Shown: piece after piece, positions 9,327 through 17,682 of the stretch
How positions within the stretch are numbered: position 1 is the stretch's first letter
How the letters are laid out: the number at the start of each line of letters is the position of its first letter
NCBI RefSeq assembly: GCF_019037185.1
Contig: NZ_JAHHXM010000001.1
Location: forward strand, 247,771 to 311,770
Length of the DNA stretch: 64,000 nucleotides
DNA from: Oceanobacillus caeni
Lineage (GTDB): Bacteria; Bacillota; Bacilli; Bacillales; Amphibacillaceae
Direction: 5' to 3'
Program-made: the position numbers and the translations under genes
The notes under the pieces: model-generated
Told to the model about the DNA's origin: nothing
The model's database searches: none
The model's input: only the letters and a program-made list of their open reading frames with translations

Positions 9327-10178
9327 TTAAGTTAAAAATTCTTCCTCCTTTTCTGAAAAGATATGGTTATATATTACATCTGCAATTGCATTGTTTTCAT
9401 GATGTGCTCCCATAATGAAATTTGATTGTTTCATACTACTATGGCAATTTTCTACAATGAATCCCTTATGTGCTGTTTCCAACATGGAAATGTCATTTAA
9501 GTTGTCCCCAATACAAATAGTTTTAAGCTTACCTTTGTAATTTAGATATTCTTGTAATTGCAATAAGGCAGATCCCTTAGAAGCCGTCTTGGGCAAAATT
9601 TCAAGATAATTATTTTCAGAATATACCAGATTACACGTGAAATCATATAAGTGGATCACTTCTTCACACCGGCTTAGAGTTTCGGTATTAGGAGATATTA
9701 AAAGAACTTTTGTAATTGGCTCATTAAAAATTTCATCGGTAATGATTTCACATAAAACTTGATCTTTCTCCTCGTATTCTTGGATGATTGTATTCCTCTC
9801 TATCGTGTAAACGTTGCCCATTTGGTAGACTAATAAACCCAAATCTACTTTAGTTGCTAATGTTTGAAAAGCTTCTATCAACTTTACATACCCCTCAAGG
9901 AATTTTCCTTCTAGAACTCTAGTAGACTTTGGGTCATATATTACAGCACCGTTATACAGTATTACTGGTATATCTATATTTAATAAATCTATAAATGGTT
10001 GAACGGATTTCTCCATTCTACCAGTAGCAATTGTAAACTTTCCACCAAGTTTTTTAAACTTGGTGATTGCCTCTAAATTTTCTTTACTAATTTTTTGCTT
10101 GGAGTCTAACAAGGTTCCATCTAAATCTGACACAAGCAATATATTCTCAAACCTTTTTATCTTCATCCCTCCTAACAT
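9327..10178 (-). CDS. Cof-type HAD-IIB phosphatase, 283 aa
   Basis: A haloacid-dehalogenase phosphatase with nucleophile motif VSDLDGTLLD (Asp18 and Asp20), a threonine motif (ATGRM), a type IIB cap and C-terminal GDNLNDISML. Related Cof/YidA proteins hydrolyse sugar phosphates and other small phosphoesters in the cytoplasm. The ATG at 10178 overlaps the stop of the upstream LacI gene; a second ATG at 10166 sits immediately after AGGAGGG, too close to be ideal, so the exact start is uncertain. Its place between the repressor and the binding protein links it to the transported compound. Confidence 0.88.
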   Translation of the reverse strand: MLGGMKIKRFENILLVSDLDGTLLDSKQKISKENLEAITKFKKLGGKFTIATGRMEKSVQPFIDLLNIDIPVILYNGAVIYDPKSTRVLEGKFLEGYVKLIEAFQTLATKVDLGLLVYQMGNVYTIERNTIIQEYEEKDQVLCEIITDEIFNEPITKVLLISPNTETLSRCEEVIHLYDFTCNLVYSENNYLEILPKTASKGSALLQLQEYLNYKGKLKTICIGDNLNDISMLETAHKGFIVENCHSSMKQSNFIMGAHHENNAIADVIYNHIFSEKEEEFLT

Positions 10179-11161
10179 GTTTGTCTTCTAATTAATTCTG
10201 CATGTAATAGTATTGATTTTCCCTTTTCCGAATTATCCATCATCTTTAATAACTTTTCGGCAGCCATTTTTCCCATCATTTCTCTTGGTTGGGCCATTGT
10301 CGTCATTTGAATCCAATATAATTCTGATAGTTCCAGATTATCGAATCCAATAACAGATACTTCATTAGGTACATCTATATTATTTTTAGATAGCCACTCC
10401 AATGCTCCAATGCCGAGTAAATCGTTACTAGCAAATAATGCTGTCATATTTTTATTTTTTTTATATAACTTTTCCATTGCTAGTTTGCCTGACTCTATCG
10501 TTCTACCTGCAATTACTATCTGATTATCATTAGGGTAGATCCCGTGCTTATGCATCGTTTCCATAAAACCCCTGAGTCTTTCATTACTAATAAACGAATC
10601 TTCTGTCATACCCATAAAGCAAATATTACGATGACCCTTAGACAAGAGGTGCTCAACTGCTTTGCATGCTCCTTCATAATGATCTACATCAATATACGGA
10701 ATATTTAGACCATTTGGGGTTCTTCTTCTTAAAAATAATGCTGGTACCTTTAGATTTCTTAACATTGATATAATATCTTCGTCTAAATTATCAGGTGTAA
10801 GGAGAATACCATCCATCTTTCTATCAAAAACACTCTCAATAAACTTTTTCTCTTTAGCCTTATTTCTTGAAGTATTTCCATATACAACTTGATATCCTTG
10901 AGCAGATAAAACTTCCTCTATACCCAAAGCGACATTTGAAAAAAAAGGATCAGCAATGTCTGGAACCATTAACCCAACAGTATAGGTCTTATTTTGAATC
11001 AGACTACGTGCAATAGTATTGGGTCTATATTTCATTTCCCCAACAGCTTTAAGGACCTTTTCCTTCGTCATCTCATTTATATCACTGTGATTATTAAGTG
11101 CTCTAGATACAGTTGAAACAGAAATATTTAAATGTTTAGCAATGTCCTTAATTGTTACTAT
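10172..11161 (-). CDS. LacI-family repressor of the importer operon, with an apparent AUA start codon, 329 aa
   Basis: A complete LacI-type repressor if read from ATA at 11161: the following codons give VTIKDIAKHLNISVSTVSRA, the canonical N-terminus where Met-Val-Thr-Ile-Lys is usual. ATA lies 8 bases after GGAGG and exactly where ATG is expected. The codon immediately upstream in frame is TAA, so no earlier start exists. The first ATG, at 11071, would remove the whole helix-turn-helix. The effector domain is intact (VGLMVPDIADPFFSNVALGI to NEVSVIGFDNLELS). It is first in the operon, downstream of a perfect palindrome, so it is probably autoregulatory. Either AUA (or the following AUU) initiates weakly, or this is a mutation or sequencing error. 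Confidence 0.85.
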   Translation of the reverse strand: MVTIKDIAKHLNISVSTVSRALNNHSDINEMTKEKVLKAVGEMKYRPNTIARSLIQNKTYTVGLMVPDIADPFFSNVALGIEEVLSAQGYQVVYGNTSRNKAKEKKFIESVFDRKMDGILLTPDNLDEDIISMLRNLKVPALFLRRRTPNGLNIPYIDVDHYEGACKAVEHLLSKGHRNICFMGMTEDSFISNERLRGFMETMHKHGIYPNDNQIVIAGRTIESGKLAMEKLYKKNKNMTALFASNDLLGIGALEWLSKNNIDVPNEVSVIGFDNLELSELYWIQMTTMAQPREMMGKMAAEKLLKMMDNSEKGKSILLHAELIRRQTC

Positions 11162-11182
11162 TTATGATACCTCCTTTTCGGG

Positions 11183-11200
11183 AACGTTACCGGTAACGTT
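11183..11200. promoter_or_regulatory. Perfect 18-bp palindromic operator of the LacI operon
   Basis: AACGTTACCGGTAACGTT is a perfect inverted repeat with central CCGG/CG symmetry, as in LacI/PurR/GalR operators. It lies 22 bases upstream of the repressor coding start, between it and the promoter region. No second copy was noticed in the window, which suggests local autoregulation. Confidence 0.8.
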
Positions 11201-11272
11201 TACATTTATTTTATTCCTAAATAATTCAGAAGTCAATAAATTTTTTGGTAATTCTGAATAATAATTTAAACA

Positions 11273-11321
11273 AAATAGACAATAAATGAAGGATTATTCC
11301 CTCAACTATTGTCTATTTTTG
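11273..11321 (-). terminator. Terminator downstream of rpiA
   Basis: A hairpin of about 18 pairs (AAATAGACAATA... / ...TATTGTCTATTT) with a 7-base loop and T-run. It lies between rpiA and the promoter of the LacI operon. Sequence and layout are similar to the hairpin at 4435-4488. Confidence 0.7.
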
Positions 11322-11474
11322 TAAATAATGTGTTTTTCAGCTAACAATATAGTTTTAAGTCTTTGCAAAAATGACCGCCTAATACAATTACTTAATTATA
11401 AATATTTAGTAAAGAAATAGTCTCCAATCTACACTAGATCGGAACTTTTATTTTAGTACCTTTTAGCAACTTAA

Positions 11475-12152
11475 TTATTCAATAACTTCCACCTTCCCAT
11501 CCTTCCCTACCAAAACTTTATCAGCCATGTTTACAAACAATCCTGTCTCCACAACACCGACAATTCCAATAAGTTCGTTATGTAATTTTTCTGGTTCAGT
11601 AATCTTTTGAAAATTACAATCTAATATGTAGTTTCCATTATCAGAAATAAATACTTCACCATCTTTTTCTCTTAATACCGGTTCACAACCAAATTTAGCG
11701 ATTTTACTAGCTGTTACTTCCCAACCAAAAGGTACCACTTCAATTGGTAGTTTGAATGCACCTAGATGATTCACAATTTTAGAACCATCAACAATGACAT
11801 AGAATTCTTTAGCCGCTGCCGCTACTACTTTTTCACGGAATAACGCACCACCGCCACCTTTAATCAATTGTAAATTAGGGTCTACTTCATCTGCTCCATC
11901 AATGGCAATATCAAGCTCTTGAACTTTTGAAAAGTCGGTAAGTGGAACTCCAAATTCCTTTGCCCATTCCGCTGTTTTATTTGCTGAAGGGACTCCTACT
12001 ATATTGATACCTTCTTCTTTTATACGTTCACCTAATTTTTTCACAGCATAATACATCGTTGAACCATATCCTAATCCAACTTTCATTCCATCTTTTATAT
12101 ATTTAGCCGCTTCTTCGCCAACTAATTGTTTTATTTCATCGACTTGGCTCAT
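11475..12152 (-). CDS. rpiA: Ribose-5-phosphate isomerase A, 225 aa
   Basis: Interconverts ribose-5-phosphate and ribulose-5-phosphate in the pentose phosphate pathway. Catalytic and phosphate-binding motifs are DGADE (85-89), KGGGGALFREK (98-108) and VVETGLF near the end. The ATG at 12152 has GGAAGGA 9 bases upstream; a longer reading to 12215 lacks a site. In the phosphate loop the usual GTGST is GYGST (26-32), a Thr to Tyr change worth noting. It is divergent from tkt, with which it shares pathway and promoter region. Confidence 0.93.
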   Translation of the reverse strand: MSQVDEIKQLVGEEAAKYIKDGMKVGLGYGSTMYYAVKKLGERIKEEGINIVGVPSANKTAEWAKEFGVPLTDFSKVQELDIAIDGADEVDPNLQLIKGGGGALFREKVVAAAAKEFYVIVDGSKIVNHLGAFKLPIEVVPFGWEVTASKIAKFGCEPVLREKDGEVFISDNGNYILDCNFQKITEPEKLHNELIGIVGVVETGLFVNMADKVLVGKDGKVEVIE

Positions 12153-12254
12153 TTCCAAAATCCTTCCTTTCCTGTGTAAACCTTTCCTAAACTCATTATA
12201 AACGAAAAACGACAAACTTACTTATTAAATTACAATTATTTAATTGTTTTTCGT

Positions 12255-12282
12255 TTGTTTCCCACTCGTTTTCTATTATACT
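12255..12282 (+). promoter_or_regulatory. Possible sigma-A promoter of tkt
   Basis: TTGTTT and TATACT separated by 16 bases, about 50 bases upstream of the tkt start. The -35 is imperfect and the assignment is by eye. Confidence 0.4.
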
Positions 12283-12329
12283 AGTATATAGTAATACTAT
12301 TAATTACTTTATTCGGAGGGAGTTTGACA

Positions 12330-14324
12330 ATGTCAAATAATGTAGAACAGCTAGCAGTAAATACTATTCGTACTCTTGCAATTGATGCGATTGAAAAAGC
12401 TAATTCTGGTCACCCTGGTTTACCAATGGGGGCAGCACCAATGGCATATACACTTTGGACTGATTTCATGAATCACAATCCAAAACATTCTAAATGGTTC
12501 AACCGTGACCGTTTTGTACTTTCAGCAGGCCATGGTTCCATGCTTTTATATAGTTTACTTCATTTATCAGGTTATGATGTATCCATGGATGATTTAAAAT
12601 CATTCCGTCAGTGGGATTCTAAAACTCCTGGACATCCAGAAGTAAACCATACAGATGGTGTAGAAGCTACAACTGGTCCACTTGGCCAAGGTATTGCAAT
12701 GGCAGTTGGGATGGCGATGGCAGAGAGTCATTTAGCTGCTAAATATAATAAAGAGAATTTAAATGTAGTAGACCACTACACGTACTCTCTTGTTGGTGAC
12801 GGAGACCTAATGGAAGGTATCTCTCATGAAGCAGCTTCTCTAGCTGGTCACTTAGGCTTAGGAAAATTAATCGTTCTTTACGATTCGAATGATATTTCCT
12901 TAGATGGAGATTTAAATAAATCTTATTCTGACAATGCACAAGAACGTTTCAAAGCATATGGTTGGCAAGTTCTTTATGTAGAAGATGGAAATAACCTAGA
13001 TGAAATCAGAAACGCAATCAAAGCAGCTCAAAACAATACAGAACAACCAACGTTTATTGAAATTAAAACAGTAATTGGTTACGGATCACCTAATAAATCC
13101 GCTAAATCTGATGCTCACGGTGCTCCGCTTGGTACAGATGAAGTGAAATTGACAAAGGAATTCTATAACTGGGAACATGAAGCTTTCCATGTACCGGAAG
13201 AAGTTTATGCTGATTTTTACGAAAAAGTTGTTAAAGACGGTGCGGAAAAAGAAGCACAATGGAATGAGCTATTTAATCAATATAAAGAAAAATACCCTGA
13301 ACTTGCTAAAGAATTAGAAACAGCAATTAACAACAAACTTCCTGAGGGTTGGGAAAAAGCATTACCTCAATTCACTCCTGGTGAAGATACATTAGCAACT
13401 AGAGCATCTTCTGGTAAAGTGTTAAACGCTATTGCAGATGCTGTACCTAACTTCTTCGGAGGAAGTGCGGATTTAGCTGGTTCAAACAAAACCATGATGA
13501 ATAAAGAAGAAGACTATTCAAGAGAAAATTACGCTGGACGTAACATTTGGTTTGGTGTTCGTGAACATGCGATGGGTGCTGCACTAAATGGTATGGCACT
13601 TCATGGTGGATTAAAAGTTTATGGTGGTACATTCTTCGTATTTAATGACTACCTACGTCCATCCATTCGTCTAGCATCCATTATGAATCAACCAGTTACT
13701 TATGTATTAACTCATGATTCTATCGCTGTTGGAGAAGATGGCCCAACTCATGAACCAGTTGAACATTTAGCAGCATTACGTGCTATGCCTGGTCTTTCTA
13801 TCATCCGTCCAGCAGATGCAAATGAAACTTCTGCAGCATGGAGATTAGCAGTAGAATCTACAGACACACCAACTGCACTTGTTCTAACTCGCCAAAACCT
13901 TCCAACATTAGAAGGTACTGGTTATGAAGGAGTACAAAAAGGCGGTTACGTACTAGTTGATTCTGAAAAAGAAACTCCAGATGCGATTCTTTTAGCAACA
14001 GGTTCTGAAGTACAATTAGCTGTAAAAGCTCAAGCTGAATTGAAAGTTAAAGGAATCGATGCACGTGTCGTAAGTATGCCATCATGGGATCGTTTTGAAG
14101 CACAAGACGAAGCATACAAAAAGGCTGTGCTACCATCAGAAGTTAGAGCCCGTGTAGCTATTGAAATGGGTGCAACACTTGGATGGGAACGTTATGTAGG
14201 CCTAGATGGTAAAGTACTAGGAATCAATCGCTTCGGAGCATCCGCACCAGGAGACAAAGTTATTGAAGAATATGGATTTACAGTTGAAAATGTAGTGAAA
14301 ACTGTGGAAGAAGTATTAGCTTAA
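12330..14324 (+). CDS. tkt: Transketolase, 664 aa
   Basis: The thiamine-diphosphate enzyme that moves two-carbon units between ketoses and aldoses in the pentose phosphate pathway. Full length, with [11 protein letters not shown] (27-37), the TPP motif around [10 protein letters not shown], the catalytic FGVREHAMG region and a C-terminal transketolase domain. The ATG at 12330 is used because GGAGGGAG lies about 10 bases upstream; an in-frame TTG 6 bases earlier is too close to it. A strong terminator follows, so it is monocistronic. The pathway partner rpiA is divergent. Confidence 0.97.
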   Translation: MSNNVEQLAVNTIRTLAIDAIEKANSGHPGLPMGAAPMAYTLWTDFMNHNPKHSKWFNRDRFVLSAGHGSMLLYSLLHLSGYDVSMDDLKSFRQWDSKTPGHPEVNHTDGVEATTGPLGQGIAMAVGMAMAESHLAAKYNKENLNVVDHYTYSLVGDGDLMEGISHEAASLAGHLGLGKLIVLYDSNDISLDGDLNKSYSDNAQERFKAYGWQVLYVEDGNNLDEIRNAIKAAQNNTEQPTFIEIKTVIGYGSPNKSAKSDAHGAPLGTDEVKLTKEFYNWEHEAFHVPEEVYADFYEKVVKDGAEKEAQWNELFNQYKEKYPELAKELETAINNKLPEGWEKALPQFTPGEDTLATRASSGKVLNAIADAVPNFFGGSADLAGSNKTMMNKEEDYSRENYAGRNIWFGVREHAMGAALNGMALHGGLKVYGGTFFVFNDYLRPSIRLASIMNQPVTYVLTHDSIAVGEDGPTHEPVEHLAALRAMPGLSIIRPADANETSAAWRLAVESTDTPTALVLTRQNLPTLEGTGYEGVQKGGYVLVDSEKETPDAILLATGSEVQLAVKAQAELKVKGIDARVVSMPSWDRFEAQDEAYKKAVLPSEVRARVAIEMGATLGWERYVGLDGKVLGINRFGASAPGDKVIEEYGFTVENVVKTVEEVLA

Positions 14325-14336
14325 AATATATCAAAG

Positions 14337-14372
14337 AAATGCGGAACCTTATTAGAGGCTCCGCATTTTTTT
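14337..14372 (+). terminator. Terminator of tkt
   Basis: Stem AAATGCGGAACCT / AGGCTCCGCATTT with a 6-base loop, then seven T; it begins 13 bases after the tkt stop. Confidence 0.9.
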
Positions 14373-14528
14373 ATAGTTTAAATCGCGTATAGACTATATA
14401 TTTTAACAAAACAAGAAAAGGGTAGCAAAATTTCTAGCTACCCTATAACCGCTTTAGAGGAGGTAATAGTCTTTAGTCAAAAGACGTGAGGAAAGTTTTT
14501 TAAAAAGGTTTCTTCTATTAGAAAATAC

Positions 14529-14672
14529 TTAGTAATACCAAGCTGCGCCAACGATGATTAGAAGGATAAACAGTACAACGATTAATGCAAAGCTGCTTCC
14601 TCCACCATATCCGCCACCGTATCCATAACCATCGTAACAACTATATCCACATCTACCAAATCCGAATCCCAT
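14529..14672 (-). CDS. YjcZ-family tiny transmembrane sporulation peptide, 47 aa
   Basis: Starts [20 protein letters not shown], then a Gly/Ser stretch and the single hydrophobic helix [18 protein letters not shown]. This Gly-Tyr-rich head with an invariant [15 protein letters not shown] helix is diagnostic of the YjcZ/tiny_TM_bacill family, found only in spore formers and usually expressed late in sporulation. The ribosome site is AAGGAG about 10 bases before ATG 14672. A related gene lies 24 bases upstream. The function is unknown; it probably sits in spore membranes or coat layers. Confidence 0.85.
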   Translation of the reverse strand: MGFGFGRCGYSCYDGYGYGGGYGGGSSFALIVVLFILLIIVGAAWYY

Positions 14673-14696
14673 AATAACACTCCTTACATAATTTTC

Positions 14697-14801
14697 TTAA
14701 TAATAACCATATCCAACGTATGCAGAACCCACAATAATTAACAAAATGAACAATACGACGATCAAAGCAAAACCATCACCGTATCCTCTTCCATCACTCA
14801 T
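14697..14801 (-). CDS. YjcZ-family tiny transmembrane peptide, 34 aa
   Basis: Sequence [10 protein letters not shown] followed by [18 protein letters not shown] and a tyrosine-rich tail. It is a shorter paralogue of the next gene with the same helix. The ATG at 14801 follows AAGGAGG by about 10 bases; an ATG-TAA doublet lies just before and is not coding. The pair is probably co-transcribed during sporulation, as are related clusters in Bacillus. Confidence 0.8.
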   Translation of the reverse strand: MSDGRGYGDGFALIVVLFILLIIVGSAYVGYGYY

Positions 14802-15220
14802 TACATTACACCTCCTTAAGCCTTATATAGTCACTATATGCTAGCAGAATTCATGTCGACATGGATAAAATCCTAGTTTTTGGGTTTTTTTTCGAGCTTG
14901 ACAGAACATCCCTTATTTTAATGTGTATTCGGATGATCGACTAGAATTAAAATTCGCTTGTATAAATTAGATTAAAAGTTCAATTCAATAGCTTTCTTTA
15001 TTCAACTTGGCGTAAGATTTGAAGAAACATGATTAAAAGGGACTGATATAAGCACATCTGATTTTGATTCTTTAACTGTTTCAATAGTGAAGTTAAGAGG
15101 ATACAAAGTATCAACGTCTCAAGCGATACAACTGTTATAAGCGCTAAAGTGTGAAAAACAGAGGATTCAAAAGTAATCTTAACTACGTGGAACACATCAG
15201 CAAAACTGATAGTGAGGAAT
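14802..15220. other. Intergenic region without a convincing gene
   Basis: About 420 bases upstream of the YjcZ pair. Open stretches exist in several frames, but none has a ribosome site plus plausible protein composition. One plus-strand frame (about 15000-15170) reads for some 50 codons with two stops and could be a decayed gene, but I do not recognise it. Confidence 0.4.
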
Positions 15221-15292
15221 CTATCCCACCTAAACCTTCTTGGGAAACAAAGAAGGTAGGTGGGAGATCAACTTCCTTAAAGGTCCGATAAA
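15221..15292 (+). repeat. Dispersed repeat R2, copy 1 (first half only)
   Basis: Begins CTATCCCACCTAAA, has the core TTGGGAAACAAAGAAGGTAG, then GTGGGAGATCAACT and AAAGGTCCGATAAA. The CCCACCT / AGGTGGG arms can pair. The same order of blocks occurs at 20346-20440 (reverse), 22611-22768, 40124-40244 and 48096-48200 (reverse). It lies downstream of nagA. Confidence 0.7.
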
Positions 15293-15324
15293 TGCTTCCT
15301 AGTTCATTAAAAACGATATGCCCA

Positions 15325-16497
15325 TTACGCTCGCATAAATGAAATATCACCACGGCAAATGGTGTATTGTATATTCAACGCATCATCAACAAGTAAAATA
15401 TCGGCATCTTTTCCTTCTTTGATACTTCCCTTTCGATCATATATACCGATTTGTTTTGCAGGATTGACGGAAGCCATTTGTACAACATCACCTAGCGTTA
15501 CACCGTCCAATCCGAGCATCATTTGCGCTCCTTTATCCATTTTTAAAATACTACCAGCAAGTGTACCATCCTCTAATACCGCACGATCTTCAGTAACTTT
15601 TACAGGTTGTCCACCAAGCTCATAATCACCCGCTGGTAAACCTTTTGCACGCATCGCATCCGTAATTAAAATGAGCCGCTCACTACCGATATTATTATAA
15701 ATCAGTTGTAGCATTTCTTTTACGACATGTACGCCATCAGAAATTAATTCCGCACGTAGATTATCCAATTGGAATGCCGCACCAACCGCTCCGATGTCTC
15801 GATGATGAATCCCGTTCATCGCATTACATAAATGAGTTAATTGGCTAACCCCCTCTCCAACTGCCTTTTTAATACCATCAAATCCAACATCTGTGTGTCC
15901 AGCAGATACGTTAATACCATTTTTATTTAAATACCCAATAAATGTACCGTCCACATCATGCTCTGGTGCCATGGTAATCGTTCGAATGTTGTTCCCTGAA
16001 AGCTCCTGCCATTTTAAAAATTGATTCAAATTGGGCTCCATAATATATTCAATAGGTTGTGCACCAGCTTTCGACTTTTCAACAAATGGTCCTTCCAAGT
16101 GGACACCAATCATTTCTGCGTGTTTGGCTTTATTTTTATAGTTTGCAACGTTCTTTAAAGCTTTATCAATATTTTCCGGAGACTGGGTGATGGTTGTTGC
16201 TAGAAAACTTGTTGTCCCTTCTTTCGGTAGCAAGTATGCCATCGCATCCAACGCTTCTTCTGTAGCATCCATTGTATCGGCACCGTTCGCACCATGTATG
16301 TGACCATCGATGAACCCTGGAATGGCGGTTAAATTGGCACCGTTTAATATTTCTACATTTTCAGGTAGACGATTCGGTTGCTCATTTTCCCCAAAAATTC
16401 TTTTAATCTGATCGTTTTCTATTAAAATTCCCCCATTAGACACTTCTTTGTTCTCCAAGATAATATGGGTGTTTTTAATATATATGGATGTATTCAT
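15325..16497 (-). CDS. nagA: N-acetylglucosamine-6-phosphate deacetylase, 390 aa
   Basis: Removes acetate from GlcNAc-6-phosphate to give glucosamine-6-phosphate, the first cytoplasmic step after PTS uptake. Amidohydrolase motifs: GFIDGHIHG (61-69), HLEGPF (133-138), GHTD (200-203), THLCNAMNG (221-229) and catalytic Asp280 in ILITDAMRAKG. The ATG at 16497 has AAAGGAAT about 9 bases upstream. It is divergent from the regulator nagR; the region between them carries a dre-like operator. The product feeds nagB at 21.1-21.9 kb. Confidence 0.95.
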   Translation of the reverse strand: MNTSIYIKNTHIILENKEVSNGGILIENDQIKRIFGENEQPNRLPENVEILNGANLTAIPGFIDGHIHGANGADTMDATEEALDAMAYLLPKEGTTSFLATTITQSPENIDKALKNVANYKNKAKHAEMIGVHLEGPFVEKSKAGAQPIEYIMEPNLNQFLKWQELSGNNIRTITMAPEHDVDGTFIGYLNKNGINVSAGHTDVGFDGIKKAVGEGVSQLTHLCNAMNGIHHRDIGAVGAAFQLDNLRAELISDGVHVVKEMLQLIYNNIGSERLILITDAMRAKGLPAGDYELGGQPVKVTEDRAVLEDGTLAGSILKMDKGAQMMLGLDGVTLGDVVQMASVNPAKQIGIYDRKGSIKEGKDADILLVDDALNIQYTICRGDISFMRA

Positions 16498-16534
16498 AAT
16501 TCACTATTCCTTTCACATTTAAGATGTTATTCAT

Positions 16535-16552
16535 ATAGTTGTCTAGTCATTA
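16535..16552. promoter_or_regulatory. dre-like NagR operator between nagA and nagR
   Basis: The minus strand reads AATGACTAGACAACTAT, close to the Bacillus NagR/DasR site ATTGGTATAGACAACT. It is the weakest of three such sites in the window and lies about 40 bases upstream of nagA. Confidence 0.55.
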
Positions 16553-16688
16553 ATATATTTGTGTACACACAATCATTATTTTGATAAAATAATAGAAAAC
16601 CGTAGTACCCACGCTGGAAAAAATAGATGTTGAATATTTACTCGCTGACAGCTGTGGCGCTGAAAACGGACAATGAAAGGGAATACAC

Positions 16689-17417
16689 ATGATTGACAAA
16701 AATTCTCCTATCCCTATTTATTATCAACTAGAAGAAGAGATAAAACGCATGATTCAAGATCAGTTGAAACCTGGTGATTTATTGCCTTCCGAACGTGAAT
16801 ATGCAGAAAAATATGACATAAGCAGAATGACCGTACGCCAAGCAATTACAAACCTTGTAAAAGAAGGGTTGATTTATCGTCAAAAAGGCCGAGGTACCTT
16901 TGTTGCAGAAAGAAAATTTGAACAGGACCTATCCGGACTGTCTAGCTTTAGTGAGGACATGAAGAACCGTGGATTGATTCCTTCTAATAAACTACTTAGT
17001 TTTCATGTCATTTCAGGTCATACTTGGATAAGTTCTATACTAAAAACTGAACCAACCGATGAGATCTATGAAGTCAAACGAATCCGAATGGCTAACGACG
17101 AACCACTTGCTTTAGAAACTATTTATACACCGAAACATTTAGTTGGTGAAATCAGTGACAAGGACCTTTTTATGTCATTCTACGATTACATTGAAAAAAA
17201 ATTAAATTTAGAAATTGCTTATGGGAATCAAACGATTGAAGCATCCCTAGCTCACGAAGAAGAAACCCAGTATTTAAATATCAAAAAGGGAGATCCTGTT
17301 CTCGTCATGCACCGGACAAGCTTCTTGAAAAACGACCAAGAAACACCAATTGAATATGTCAAATCCATTTACCGCTCCGATAAATATAAATTCAAAATGC
17401 AAATGAAACGGGATTAA
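16689..17417 (+). CDS. nagR: GntR/HutC-family regulator of GlcNAc utilisation, 242 aa
   Basis: A winged helix-turn-helix (residues about 10-75: LLPSEREYAEKYDISRMTVR, RQKGRGTFVAE) followed by a UTRA effector domain (about 90-235). It resembles B. subtilis NagR (YvoA), which represses nag genes and is released by glucosamine-6-phosphate or GlcNAc-6-phosphate. The ATG at 16689 follows GAAAGGGAA. It is divergent from nagA, and the three dre-like sites around the nag genes fit this regulator. Confidence 0.88.
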   Translation: MIDKNSPIPIYYQLEEEIKRMIQDQLKPGDLLPSEREYAEKYDISRMTVRQAITNLVKEGLIYRQKGRGTFVAERKFEQDLSGLSSFSEDMKNRGLIPSNKLLSFHVISGHTWISSILKTEPTDEIYEVKRIRMANDEPLALETIYTPKHLVGEISDKDLFMSFYDYIEKKLNLEIAYGNQTIEASLAHEEETQYLNIKKGDPVLVMHRTSFLKNDQETPIEYVKSIYRSDKYKFKMQMKRD

Positions 17418-17534
17418 CAGCGCTGTTTGTTGATCCTGTTATTTCCCAAAATTTATTTTAACATTGCTTCGGTTTAGATTATAGACCAATAGAAAAAACC
17501 TTATCTCTCCATATTTCTCGTAGCTTTTATTTTT

Positions 17535-17642
17535 TAAGTTGGCGAATGCCTTAGTTGCACTTATGCAAATCTTTATGATGGGGCGAGTAATCGGAGCCCC
17601 AGACGGGAAAGATTTTTATACTTTCCTACCTGCTAAAAAAGG
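17535..17642 (+). repeat. Dispersed repeat R1, copy A
   Basis: Contains GGCGAATGCCTTAGTTGCAC, a TTGCACTTATGCAA hairpin, the block GGGGCGAGTAATCGGAGCCC and a final GGGAAAGATTTTTATACTTT hairpin before TACCTGCTAAAAAA. The same blocks in the same order occur at 49231-49353; partial copies lie at 19204, 22769 and 58785. It lies between the 3' ends of nagR and the PTS gene. Confidence 0.7.
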
Positions 17643-17682
17643 CCAATATCCTTCTTAAGAATACCAGCCTCCCCCATTTTTA

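Noticed and set aside
10172..11071. LacI-type protein starting at ATG 11071 as a natural HTH-less protein
   Set aside because: The upstream 30 codons encode a perfect LacI helix-turn-helix with a ribosome site at correct distance, so the longer AUA-started reading is better.
14998..15195. 65-codon open frame on the minus strand
   Set aside because: Composition is odd, no ribosome site, and no recognisable family; opposite strand is equally open.
17466..17482. Possible fourth dre site (ATTATAGACCAATA)
   Set aside because: Only one half agrees with the consensus and it lies downstream of nagR, not before a gene.
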